From: Jiangella aurantiaca | GTDB lineage: Bacteria > Actinomycetota > Actinomycetes > Jiangellales > Jiangellaceae | NCBI RefSeq assembly: GCF_004349105.1 | Contig: NZ_SMLB01000027.1 | Coordinates: 18,809 to 82,808, forward strand | Direction: 5' to 3' | Length of the DNA stretch: 64,000 bases | Part shown: positions 25,934 to 34,311 of the stretch, one piece after another | How positions within the stretch are numbered: position 1 is the stretch's first letter | Layout: every line of letters begins with the position of its first letter | Notes under the pieces: model-generated | Databases searched by the model: none | What the model saw: only the letters and a program-made list of their open reading frames with translations | What the model was told of the DNA's origin: nothing | Translations under genes and position numbers: made by a program

Positions 25934-26730
25934 CGCTCCTCGACGTCCAGGATCTGCAGGTCGACCTGATGACGGCCGGGGGCGTGGTCCGCGCGGTCGA
26001 CGGCGTCTCGTTCACCGTCGGCCGGTCCGAGACCGTCACGCTGATCGGCGAATCCGGCAGCGGCAAGTCGACCACCGCCATGGCCGTCCAGGCGCTGCTG
26101 CCACGCAACCTCGCCGTCGTGTCCGGGCGTTGCCTCATCGACGGCGTCGACGTGGTCGCCCGGCCGGCCGAAGCGGCGAGGCTGCGCGGGCGGACCATCG
26201 CGATGATCCCGCAGGACCCGATGACGGCGCTCAGCCCGGTGTCGACGATCGGCCGGCAGCTCGGCGAGGTGCTGGTCCGCAAGGATTCCGGACTGTCCCG
26301 GGCCGCCCGTCGCGACCACGCCGCCGAGCTGCTCGACGCCGTCCGCATCACCGAGCCCCGCCGCCGGCTCGACGCCTACCCGCACCAACTTTCCGGCGGC
26401 ATGCTGCAACGGGTGCTCATCGCGATGGCGCTGGCCATCGACCCGCACCTGCTGGTCGCCGACGAGCCCACCAGTGCGCTCGACGTCACGGTGCAGGCCG
26501 GCATCCTCGACCTGCTGATGGACCTGCAGGACCGCACGTCCGCCGGCATCCTGATGATCACCCACGACATCGGCGTGGCCCGGCTCGTCAGCGACCGCGT
26601 CCACGTCATGCGCGACGGCCGGTTCGTCGAAAGCGGCGAGGTCGAGGCCGTCGTCGGCGCACCGCAGCAGGACTACACCCGCCGGCTGCTCGACGCCGTG
26701 CCGCGGCTGGGCGCATGGGAAGGAGCCTGA
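25930..26730 (+). CDS. ABC transporter ATP-binding protein (DppD type)
   Basis: This 266-residue ATPase has Walker A GESGSGKST, signature LSGGMLQRV, Walker B LLVADEPTSALD and the H-loop MITHDIG. It is a little shorter than most DppD proteins, ending soon after the oligopeptide-transporter C-terminal segment (DYTRRLLDAVPR). The ATG overlaps the permease stop. Confidence 0.95.
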   Translation: MTLLDVQDLQVDLMTAGGVVRAVDGVSFTVGRSETVTLIGESGSGKSTTAMAVQALLPRNLAVVSGRCLIDGVDVVARPAEAARLRGRTIAMIPQDPMTALSPVSTIGRQLGEVLVRKDSGLSRAARRDHAAELLDAVRITEPRRRLDAYPHQLSGGMLQRVLIAMALAIDPHLLVADEPTSALDVTVQAGILDLLMDLQDRTSAGILMITHDIGVARLVSDRVHVMRDGRFVESGEVEAVVGAPQQDYTRRLLDAVPRLGAWEGA

Positions 26731-26733
26731 GAG

Positions 26734-27573
26734 ATGAGCAGTATGAGTGATCCGATTCTCTCCGTGCGCGACCTGGCCGTCGAGTTCACCACCCACGGAC
26801 ACCGCAACCGGGTCGTCGACGGCGTCGGGTTCGACCTCGCTGCCGGCCGCACGCTGGCGGTCGTCGGCGAGTCCGGCTGCGGGAAGTCCACGCTGGCCAG
26901 AACGCTCGTCCGGCTGGAGACCCCGGCCGCCGGGTCGATCCGATACGCCGGTCGCGACCTCGCGACGCTGACGGACAAGGAGCTGCGGCCGCTGCGCGGC
27001 GACATCCAGATGATCTTCCAGGATCCGTACGGCTCGCTCGACCCGCACCTCACGGCGGCCGGCGTCGTCGCCGAGCCGCTCCGGCTGCGCGGGGTCACCG
27101 ACCGCCGCGAACGCCGCCGGCGGGCCGTCGAGCTGCTCGAACGGGTCGGCTTGAAACCCGAGCACGCCGACCGGCGCCCGCCCGAGTTCTCCGGCGGGCA
27201 GCGCCAGCGCATCGGCATCGCCCGGGCGCTGGCCAGCCGGCCGAAGATCCTCATCTGCGACGAGGCCACCAGCGCCCTCGACGTCTCGGTGCAGGCGCAG
27301 GTGCTCGACCTGCTGCGCGAGCTGCAGGAGCAGGAGGGCATCGCGTACCTGTTCATCTCGCACAACCTCGGCGTGGTCCGCGAGATCAGCCAGGAGGTCG
27401 CCGTCATGTCGCAGGGCCGGTTCGTCGAGCACGGCCCGACCGAGGAGGTGCTGTCCCGGCCGCGACACGACTACACCCGCCGGCTGCGGCGCGCCGCCCT
27501 CGACCCGGCGCTCATCACCGGCCGCAAGCCGCGGCTGTTCGCCCCCGCGGCCAACGCGGGAGCCGCGACATGA
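26734..27573 (+). CDS. ABC transporter ATP-binding protein (DppF type)
   Basis: This 279-residue ATPase has Walker A GESGCGKST, the Q-loop block IQMIFQDPYGSLDPH, signature FSGGQRQRIGIARAL, Walker B LICDEATSALD and H-loop FISHNLG. It pairs with the DppD-type subunit. Starting three bases after its partner's stop and overlapping the aldo/keto reductase gene, it links the transporter to the catabolic genes in one transcript. Confidence 0.95.
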   Translation: MSSMSDPILSVRDLAVEFTTHGHRNRVVDGVGFDLAAGRTLAVVGESGCGKSTLARTLVRLETPAAGSIRYAGRDLATLTDKELRPLRGDIQMIFQDPYGSLDPHLTAAGVVAEPLRLRGVTDRRERRRRAVELLERVGLKPEHADRRPPEFSGGQRQRIGIARALASRPKILICDEATSALDVSVQAQVLDLLRELQEQEGIAYLFISHNLGVVREISQEVAVMSQGRFVEHGPTEEVLSRPRHDYTRRLRRAALDPALITGRKPRLFAPAANAGAAT

Positions 27574-28517
27574 CCATTCCCCGCGCCGTCCTCGGCACCA
27601 TGACGTTCGGCGACACCGTCGACCGCGACACCGCGGCCGGCATGCTCGACCTCGCCCGCGACGCCGGGGTCACCGAGATCGACACCGCCAATGCCTACGC
27701 CGGCGGCGCCACCGAGGAGATGCTCGGCGAGCTGCTCGCCCAGCGGCCGGGGCAATTCACCGTCGCGACGAAGGCCGGTATCCCCCATACCGACGCCGGC
27801 GACGCGCCGCCGCTGTCGCCTGGGGCGGTCCGGGCCGGTCTCGAGGGCAGCCTTCGCCGGCTCCGGCTCGACCACGTCGACCTGTTCTACCTGCACCAGC
27901 CCGACCCGGCGACGCCGCTGGCCGACACCGTCGCCGAGGTCGTGGCCCTTGCCGACGAGGGGTTGATCGGGCGCGTGGGCGTGTCCAACTTCGCCGCCTG
28001 GCAGATCGCCGAGTTGCGGCACCTGTTCGCCGCCGCCGGCCTGCCCGGCCCGGTCGTCGCGCAGCAGCTCTACAACCTCGTCGCTCGCCGCATCGACGAC
28101 GAGTACGTCGCGTTCGCGCTGGCCAGCGGCATCGAGACGATGGTGTACAACCCGCTCGGCGGCGGGCTGCTGTCCGGGCGGTACACGTTCGAGGCCGCGC
28201 CCGCCGAGGGCCGTTTCGCCACGTCGCAGCTCTCCCCGATGTACCGCGAGCGCTACTGGGACCCGCGGATGTTCGACGCGGTCGGCGCGCTGTCGGCCAT
28301 CGCGGCCGACGCCGGCGTGTCGCTGCCCGAGTTGGCGCTGCGCTGGCTGGCGTCACGGCCGGTGGTCGGGTCGGTGCTGCTGGGTGCGTCGAAGCCGGAG
28401 CACCTGACGGCGAACCTCGCGGCTCTGGCCCGCGGGCCGCTCCCCGCCGACGTCGTGGAACGCTGCGACGATGTGGGCCGGCAGCTGCGCGGCCCGATGC
28501 CCGCCTACAACCGCTGA
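27570..28517 (+). CDS. Aldo/keto reductase
   Basis: This 315-residue TIM-barrel oxidoreductase has the catalytic Asp and Tyr in IDTANAYAGG, the Lys in VATKAG and the His in LFYLHQPD. The NADP-binding C-terminal part includes VLLGASKPEHL. The ATG overlaps the last transporter gene. It likely reduces or oxidises a carbonyl of the imported compound; in a pathway with an aldolase downstream it could act on the sugar before cleavage. Confidence 0.93.
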   Translation: MTIPRAVLGTMTFGDTVDRDTAAGMLDLARDAGVTEIDTANAYAGGATEEMLGELLAQRPGQFTVATKAGIPHTDAGDAPPLSPGAVRAGLEGSLRRLRLDHVDLFYLHQPDPATPLADTVAEVVALADEGLIGRVGVSNFAAWQIAELRHLFAAAGLPGPVVAQQLYNLVARRIDDEYVAFALASGIETMVYNPLGGGLLSGRYTFEAAPAEGRFATSQLSPMYRERYWDPRMFDAVGALSAIAADAGVSLPELALRWLASRPVVGSVLLGASKPEHLTANLAALARGPLPADVVERCDDVGRQLRGPMPAYNR

Positions 28518-28523
28518 GAGTCT

Positions 28524-28527
28524 GGAG
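28524..28527 (+). promoter_or_regulatory. Ribosome binding site deciding the aldolase start
   Basis: GGAG lies eight bases before the GTG at 28536. The in-frame GTG at 28527 overlaps this site and is therefore unlikely to be the start. Confidence 0.55.
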
Positions 28528-28535
28528 TGCCGCCT

Positions 28536-29306
28536 GTGACCACCTCCGCCGCGTTCGACGCCGTCGGCCGGATCCGCCGCCGGGAGCGCTCCGTCGGCTA
28601 CTGGATCGCCACCGACAACCCGGTCGGCACCGAGCGCATCGCCCGGCTCGGCTACGACTACGTCGGCATCGACGCCCAGCACGGCCTGATCGACTACAAG
28701 GGCTGGCTGGCGGCGCTCCTGGCGATCGAGGCAGGCGGCCGCAGCGCGGGCCTGGTCCGGGTGCCGGCCAACGACCTCACGTACATCGGGCAGGCGCTCG
28801 ACGCCGGCGCGCACGGCGTCATCGTCCCGCTGGTCGACACCGCGGAGCAGGCGGCCGCGGCGGTGCGGGCCTGCCGCTACCCACCGGAGGGCGGCCGCAG
28901 CTACGGCCCCATGCGGGCCGGGCTGCGCATCGGGCCGGCGCCGGCCGAGGCCGACGCGCACGTGCTCTGCGTGGTGATGATCGAGACGCTGACCGCGCTG
29001 GACAACGTCGAGGCCATCGTGGCGACGCCGGGCCTCGACGGCGTGTATGTGGGGCCGTCGGACCTCACCCTGGCGCTCGGCGGCGCGTCGTCCACCGATC
29101 CGGCGGTCGCCGAGAAGCTGGACGAGGCGGCCGGAAGAGTCGCCGCCGCTGCGGCGGCGCAGGGTATCGCGGCCGGCATACACTCCCCCGACGGCGCGAC
29201 CGCCCAGCGACGGCTGACGGACGGGTTCACATTCGCGACGGTCAGCTCCGACCTCGTGCACCTCGAACAGGCCGCGGCCGCACACCTGGCGGCGGCGCGG
29301 GGGTGA
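28536..29306 (+). CDS. HpcH/HpaI-family aldolase
   Basis: This 256-residue class II (metal-dependent) aldolase has the family blocks DYVGIDAQHGLIDY, VRVPANDL, GAHGVIVPLVDT and the metal-binding Glu and Asp in MIETLTALDN and GVYVGPSDLTLALG. The arginine in VRVPAN is the usual pyruvate contact. Such enzymes split 4-hydroxy-2-oxo acids (2-keto-3-deoxy sugar acids, HKHD) into pyruvate and an aldehyde. It sits between a reductase and a glycosidase, which supports a sugar-acid breakdown route. Confidence 0.92.
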   Translation: MTTSAAFDAVGRIRRRERSVGYWIATDNPVGTERIARLGYDYVGIDAQHGLIDYKGWLAALLAIEAGGRSAGLVRVPANDLTYIGQALDAGAHGVIVPLVDTAEQAAAAVRACRYPPEGGRSYGPMRAGLRIGPAPAEADAHVLCVVMIETLTALDNVEAIVATPGLDGVYVGPSDLTLALGGASSTDPAVAEKLDEAAGRVAAAAAAQGIAAGIHSPDGATAQRRLTDGFTFATVSSDLVHLEQAAAAHLAAARG

Positions 29307-29313
29307 CGATCGC

Positions 29314-31521
29314 ATGGAGTCGATCGACGACGCGCTGGTCACCGGGCGGCGCGGGCTGCGCACCCGGCCCGGCACGCTTCTGCTCGGGCCCACCGGAGCC
29401 CGGCTCTGGGCCGACTTCCTGGAGGAGCGGCCCGGCTTCGTCGGCGCGATCGACCTCGTCCACAAACTCAACATCCCGCTGCTGTTCACGGTCACCGGCG
29501 TCGAGTTGCCGGCGCCGTGGGAGGCGCGCTGGCGGCCGAGCCGGCTGACGGTCTGGGCATCGGCGTTCGGCGCCGGGGCAGGGGCGTCCGGGGCGGGCGT
29601 GGAGTTCGCCGAGGACAAGTTCGTCACCTGGGACGACTGTGCGGTGTCGCGGCAGGTGTGGACGAACCGGGGTTCGGCTCCGGTGACGCTGCGGCTCGAG
29701 GTCGACCGGTCCTGGATCGGCGCCGCTGGGTTTGGCTCGCGGCCGGTCGAACGGCACGGGTTCACGGTGCTCGCGCTGGTGCGGCCGTCGGTTGAGGCGC
29801 TGTGGGACGGTCTCACGGTCGGCCCGGGTGAGCGGGCCGACGTCGTCGTCGCGGCGGCGCTCGGACTCGCGGAGACGGACGGCCGCGACGACCTGGAGCG
29901 CCGGCTGGACGGCGTGCTAGCCGGGTCGGAGGACGGCGCTCTGACCGGCGCAGCGGACCGTCCGGCGGACGCGGCGGACCGGCGCGACGGCCGCCCGGCT
30001 GTCGTCGGGAGTACCCCAGCGAAGCTGCCACCCAGCCCCGTCACCCATCGGCAGGAGCGGAGCTATCAGCGGTGGTTCGACCCCGTGCCGTCGTTCAGCT
30101 GCAGCGATCCGGTGCTGAACCGCACCTGGGCGTACCGCTGGTTCCTGCTGCGGCACAACCTCGCCGCCCCGGGCGTCGGCGGGCTGCCGGATGCGCTGTT
30201 CTACGAGGGCCGCGCGCACAAGATGAGCAAGACGCCGTGGGACCCGGCCGGCTGGGAGTTCAGCAAGCTCATCCCGCTGTCCAGCCCGATGCACCTGCTC
30301 GAGGCGCGCTGGCATCCGGATCCGTCGCTCGGGGCCGGCCTGTGGCGCACGCTCCGGGCGGCCCAGGGCGACGACGGCCTGTACCGCAGCCGGACGGTCG
30401 CCGACGAGGTCCACGCATACGCGAACTTCCTGGGCTGGGCCAGCTACCAGTACGCCCTGGTGCACCGCGACGTCGACGGCGCGGCGGCGATGCGCGACTC
30501 GCTGGCGGCGCAGGTCCGCGGCGAACGGGCCGCGCTCACGACCGGCGGCGACGAACTGCCGGTCGAGACCGAGCACATCCTGACCGGCAAGGAGTATCAG
30601 CCCAGCTACTGGGCCTTCCACGACTACCCTGCCGACCCGCGCGACCGGTCCGGGTACACGCCGCTGAAACGGGTCGACCGCGCGATCTATCACTATCGCA
30701 ACGCCCGCGGTGTCGCCGGGCTGACGCGGCTGCTGGGCGACGGGGACGGCGTCGCCGCGGAGTTCGATGCGCTGGCCGACGCCGTGGCGGCCGACGTGCT
30801 GGCGAAGCAGTGGGATCCCGGCACCGGGTTCTTCTACGACCTGCACCATCGCACCGACCAAAAGGCGATGGTCCGCAACGTCGTGGGGTTCTATCCGTAC
30901 TGGGCCGGCGTCGTCGGCGACGAGCACCTGCCGGGCTTCGAGGCGGCGCTGCGGCTGTTCGGCACCGGCGCGCCGCTGCCGTCCACCGCGCCGGACTGCC
31001 CCGTCTACAGTCCCACCGGCGACTGGCGCGGCGCGTTCGTCAAGGGCCGCAACGGCTGCTCCTGGAACGGCCCGACCTGGCCGTACACCAACAGCGTGGT
31101 CATCGACGGCGTCGGCGCGACCAGCCGGCGGTTCGGCCACCGCTACGACGCCGAGTTCGGCCGGCTGCTGCGCTCGTACGCCCTGCTGCACTTCCAGCAG
31201 CGCGACGGCCGCACCCCGTACCTCGTCGAGCACTACAACAGCGAGACCGGCGAGCCGATCAGCGACGAGGTCGACTACCTGCACTCCTACGTCATCGACC
31301 TGCTGGTCCGGTACGTCGCGGGGCTCGAGGCCGGGCCCGAGGTCGTCGCTGTCGACCCGCTGGACGTCGGGCTGGCGTGGTTCGCACTCAGCGGCGTGCG
31401 AGTCGCCGGGCACACCGTCGACGTCGCGTTCGACCGCGATCGCGGGCTGCGGGTCGCGCTCGACGGCGTCCAGGTCGCCGCGGCGCGCGGGCTCGCCGCG
31501 CTCACCGTCCCGCTGAGCTGA
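29314..31521 (+). CDS. Alpha/alpha-barrel glycoside hydrolase, MGH1/GH63-like
   Basis: This is a 735-residue protein. Residues 1-230 form a beta-rich N-terminal domain (LLLGPTGARLWADFLEE, VWTNRGSAPVTLRLEV). The rest is an (alpha/alpha)6 barrel with AYRWFLLRHNL, ALFYEGRAHKMSKTPWDPAG, WAFHDYP, the signature NGPTWPYTNSVV and YLVEHYNSETGEPISDE, where family catalytic acids are expected. No signal peptide is present, so it would act inside the cell on an imported oligosaccharide. It begins seven bases after the aldolase and closes the 22507-31521 operon. Related barrels stand at 42964-45523. Confidence 0.88.
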   Translation: MESIDDALVTGRRGLRTRPGTLLLGPTGARLWADFLEERPGFVGAIDLVHKLNIPLLFTVTGVELPAPWEARWRPSRLTVWASAFGAGAGASGAGVEFAEDKFVTWDDCAVSRQVWTNRGSAPVTLRLEVDRSWIGAAGFGSRPVERHGFTVLALVRPSVEALWDGLTVGPGERADVVVAAALGLAETDGRDDLERRLDGVLAGSEDGALTGAADRPADAADRRDGRPAVVGSTPAKLPPSPVTHRQERSYQRWFDPVPSFSCSDPVLNRTWAYRWFLLRHNLAAPGVGGLPDALFYEGRAHKMSKTPWDPAGWEFSKLIPLSSPMHLLEARWHPDPSLGAGLWRTLRAAQGDDGLYRSRTVADEVHAYANFLGWASYQYALVHRDVDGAAAMRDSLAAQVRGERAALTTGGDELPVETEHILTGKEYQPSYWAFHDYPADPRDRSGYTPLKRVDRAIYHYRNARGVAGLTRLLGDGDGVAAEFDALADAVAADVLAKQWDPGTGFFYDLHHRTDQKAMVRNVVGFYPYWAGVVGDEHLPGFEAALRLFGTGAPLPSTAPDCPVYSPTGDWRGAFVKGRNGCSWNGPTWPYTNSVVIDGVGATSRRFGHRYDAEFGRLLRSYALLHFQQRDGRTPYLVEHYNSETGEPISDEVDYLHSYVIDLLVRYVAGLEAGPEVVAVDPLDVGLAWFALSGVRVAGHTVDVAFDRDRGLRVALDGVQVAAARGLAALTVPLS

Positions 31522-31538
31522 CGCAGACTGGCGCCGCG

Positions 31539-32630
31539 TCACGCGATCGTCGCGGCGCGGACGCAGAGCACGTCGGGCAGGTGCCGGATGACCTCGGCCC
31601 AGGTCTCGCCCTCGTCGGCGCTGGCGTAGACCGAGCCGTCGCGGGTGCCCACGTACACGCCGGCCGCGCCGTCGACGTCGTCCACGCACATCGCGTCGCG
31701 CAGGACGACCCCGTAGAAGCCGCCAGGCAGCCCGTCGGCCGACCGCGACCACGTCGTGCCGGCGTCGTCGGTGCGCCAGACCTGCAGCTGCCGGTCCGGC
31801 GGGGTGCGCTCGCCGTCGGCGATGAGCGGTGCGACCCAGGCGGTCTCGCCGCGGTGCGGGTGCGCGACGATCGGGAAGCCGAAGTCGGCCGGCAGCCCTC
31901 CGTCGATCGGCTGCCACGTCGCGCCGCCGTCGCCGGACCGGTAGACGCCGCCGTGGTTCTGCGCGTAGAGGCGGTCCGGGTCGGTCGCGTCGCGCGACAC
32001 CTTGTGTACGCACTGCCCGTACTCCGGCGGCTCGCCCGGCAGGAAGTCGGTGCGGATGCCGGTGTTCGACGGCGTCCAACCGGCGGCACCGTCGTCGGTG
32101 ACGTAGACGCCGCCGGTCGACATCGCGACGAGCACCCGCTGGTCGTCAGTAGGATGCGGCAGAACGGTATGAATGGCCTGGCCGCCGAAGCCGGGCTCCC
32201 ACGTCGGCCGGTGCGGGTGGTTCCACAGCGACTCGACCAGCGCGAACGTCTCGCCCCCGTCGTCGGAGCGCCAGAGCGCCGACGGCTGCGAGCCGGCCCA
32301 GACGACGCCCGGCCGGGCCGCGGTGTCGGGGCGCAGCTGCCACACGGCTTCGACGGACGCGCCTGCCTCCGCCGGGAACCGGATGCCGCTGCCGTCGGCC
32401 GCCTCCGTCCAGGTCGCGCCCAAGTCGTCGGACCATGAGACGCCCGGCCCCCAGTGCGAGCTGCTCGCACCCACCAGCAGGCGCGGCCGGTCGCCGCGGG
32501 TGTCGATGGCGCACGCGGCGACGGAGTTCATCAGGAAGTGCGGTCCGTCGACCGACCACGTCCGGCGGTCGGCGCTGCGCAGCAGCCACAAACCCTTCTT
32601 CGTGCCCACGGCGAGCAAGACCTCGTTCAT
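31539..32630 (-). CDS. Asp-box (BNR) repeat beta-propeller protein
   Basis: This 363-residue protein contains six Asp-box turns (SxDxGxTW-like): SWSDDLGATW, RSDDGGETF, VTDDGAAGW, RSGDGGATW, RTDDAGTTW and ASADEGETW, spaced as propeller blades. This is the fold of sialidases and of Vps10/YCF48-like proteins, but no sialidase Arg triad is evident and there is no signal peptide. The ATG at 32630 has GGGAGG eight bases upstream, and the seven codons ahead of it are ignored. The role is unknown; the family is often annotated loosely as 'exo-alpha-sialidase'. It converges on the large glycosidase. Confidence 0.85.
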   Translation of the reverse strand: MNEVLLAVGTKKGLWLLRSADRRTWSVDGPHFLMNSVAACAIDTRGDRPRLLVGASSSHWGPGVSWSDDLGATWTEAADGSGIRFPAEAGASVEAVWQLRPDTAARPGVVWAGSQPSALWRSDDGGETFALVESLWNHPHRPTWEPGFGGQAIHTVLPHPTDDQRVLVAMSTGGVYVTDDGAAGWTPSNTGIRTDFLPGEPPEYGQCVHKVSRDATDPDRLYAQNHGGVYRSGDGGATWQPIDGGLPADFGFPIVAHPHRGETAWVAPLIADGERTPPDRQLQVWRTDDAGTTWSRSADGLPGGFYGVVLRDAMCVDDVDGAAGVYVGTRDGSVYASADEGETWAEVIRHLPDVLCVRAATIA

Positions 32631-32678
32631 GGCGATCGCCTCCCGCCGCATTACGCTACGCCGGACGGCGCCGGCCGG

Positions 32679-33251
32679 TCAGGCGAGTACGCGCTCGGCC
32701 AGCACCGTGAGGCCGTCGGCGATCTGCCGCGACGACAGACCGGCGTCGCGCTGGTAGCGGTACAGCTCCGGCGCGAGCGGGGCCAACAGCAGGTCCACCA
32801 GCGCGGCGCGGCCCTCGGCGATACCGGCGGCCGTCAGCAGCGAGCCCACGTGGGCGCGCCAGAACCCGTACGCGCCGGTCCCGAACCGGCGCGCCCCGGT
32901 CTCGCCGGCCAGGGCGAGATGTCCGTGCTGCTCGAGGAGATCGGTCACCGCCCGGTAGAACGTTGCCAGCCGCTCGGCCGGCGGCGCGCCCGGCCCCAGC
33001 GGCGGCGGCCCGGCGATCAGCTGCTCCTGGAGAGCGCGCTCGTGATCGTCGAGCAGCGCGACCGCGATGGCCTCGCGGCTGGGATAGCGGCGGTAGAGCG
33101 TCCCCTTGCCGACGCCGGCGGCCCGGGCGATGTCCTCCATGGTCACCGTCTCGGCCGGGCGGTCGCGGAAGAGCTCGGCGGCGGCGGCCAGCACGCGGGC
33201 GCGGTTCTTGGCCGCATCGGCGCGTTCTCCCTGCTCACGCACGGCGGTCAT
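32679..33251 (-). CDS. TetR-family transcriptional regulator
   Basis: This 190-residue regulator has an N-terminal helix-turn-helix (ETVTMEDIARAAGVGKGTLYRR) and a helical C-terminal ligand domain with the TetR 'SBI'-type ending. It is divergent from a YdcZ-type transporter gene, and the 75-base gap holds a 48-bp near-perfect palindrome. Autoregulation plus control of the exporter, released by a small ligand, is the expected pattern. Confidence 0.93.
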   Translation of the reverse strand: MTAVREQGERADAAKNRARVLAAAAELFRDRPAETVTMEDIARAAGVGKGTLYRRYPSREAIAVALLDDHERALQEQLIAGPPPLGPGAPPAERLATFYRAVTDLLEQHGHLALAGETGARRFGTGAYGFWRAHVGSLLTAAGIAEGRAALVDLLLAPLAPELYRYQRDAGLSSRQIADGLTVLAERVLA

Positions 33252-33260
33252 CCTACCGGA

Positions 33261-33308
33261 ATAGGTGGACGTCGCGTCCAGTTATAACCGGACGCCACGT
33301 CCACCTAT
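33261..33308. promoter_or_regulatory. 48-bp near-perfect palindrome; probable TetR operator
   Basis: The left arm (33261-33279, ATAGGTGGACGTCGCGTCC) and right arm (33290-33308) are complementary at 18 of 19 positions. The 10-base centre holds the self-complementary GTTATAAC. The site lies between the divergent tetR-type and transporter starts, and its TATAAC could be a -10 element, so a bound dimer would block both promoters. Confidence 0.8.
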
Positions 33309-33326
33309 GCGCTTGGGTGAGCCACC

Positions 33327-34256
33327 ATGGAGGTCGCACTCGTCATCCTCACCGTCCTGGTCGGAGCGCTGCTGACAGCGCAGGCCACCGCGAACGTCCA
33401 GCTCAACGGCGCTCTGGGAAATCCGGCAGCGGCCGCGGCCCTGCAGCTGGCGATCGCCGGCGGGTTGCTGGTCGTCGTCGCGGCGGCCACCGGCGAGCTG
33501 CCCGCGCTGGCCGAGGTGGGGTCGGTTCCGGCGTGGGAGCTGCTCGGCGGGCTGGGCAGCGCGTTGTACATCGGCGCCGGGATCGTGCTGTTCCCCCGGC
33601 TCGGCGCGCTGACCAGCATGGGCCTGTTCGTCACCGGGCAGCTGGCGGGGTCGGTCGTGCTGGACGGCTTCGGCCTGCTCGGTCTGGAGCAGCGGACGCC
33701 GTCGATCCTCGTGGTCCTCGGTGCGCTGGCGGTCGCCTACGGGATCGCGGCCATCGTCCGGACCGGGCGGCGGGCGACCGCGGTGACGGCGCCCGCCGCT
33801 CGGTCGCGGACCTGGCTGTACGCGCTCGGGCTGGCCGCCGGGGCGGGACTGCCGGTGCAGGCCGCCGTCAACGCACGGCTGCGGTCCGAGCTCGACGCGC
33901 CTTTCGGCGCTGCCGCGGTCAGCTTCGGGATCGCTCTGACCGCGATGGTCGTCGTCCTGGCCGTCGCGCTGGCCGCTGGCGCGCCCCGTCCCCGTCCGGC
34001 CGGGCTGCGGCGGGTGCCGTGGTGGGGCTGGGCCGGAGGTCTCGTCGGCGCCGGCTATGTGACGACGACGCTGATCGCGGTCGTCGAGATCGGCGCGGCG
34101 CCGACGATCGCGCTGACGGTCGCCGGACAGCAGATCGCGTCGGCCGTCGCCGATCACCGCGGCCTGCTGCGCCTGCCCCGCCGCCCACTCACCGTCACCC
34201 GGCTGACCGGCGTGACGACGCTGGTGGCCGGGGCGGCGCTGATCCAGCTTGGTTAG
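33327..34256 (+). CDS. DMT-superfamily transporter of the YdcZ (DUF606) type
   Basis: This 309-residue membrane protein consists of two tandem halves, each of about five spans (residues 1-150 and 160-309). The first opens with QATANVQLNGALGNP, and the matching second repeat is PVQAAVNARLRSELDAPFGA. This internal duplication is characteristic of fused YdcZ-like proteins. It is probably an exporter or exchanger of a small compound, and its divergent TetR neighbour with a strong operator suggests induction by the exported molecule. Confidence 0.9.
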   Translation: MEVALVILTVLVGALLTAQATANVQLNGALGNPAAAAALQLAIAGGLLVVVAAATGELPALAEVGSVPAWELLGGLGSALYIGAGIVLFPRLGALTSMGLFVTGQLAGSVVLDGFGLLGLEQRTPSILVVLGALAVAYGIAAIVRTGRRATAVTAPAARSRTWLYALGLAAGAGLPVQAAVNARLRSELDAPFGAAAVSFGIALTAMVVVLAVALAAGAPRPRPAGLRRVPWWGWAGGLVGAGYVTTTLIAVVEIGAAPTIALTVAGQQIASAVADHRGLLRLPRRPLTVTRLTGVTTLVAGAALIQLG

Positions 34257-34311
34257 CCCACGGCCGACCGCATGGTTCCAGGCGGCAGCGAGTCTCACAA
34301 GGGAGAGGAAG

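Noticed and set aside
31519..31541. TGACGC/GCGTCA inverted repeat between the large glycosidase and the Asp-box gene
   Set aside because: A 6-bp stem with an 11-base loop overlapping coding ends is within chance expectation in this GC-rich sequence.
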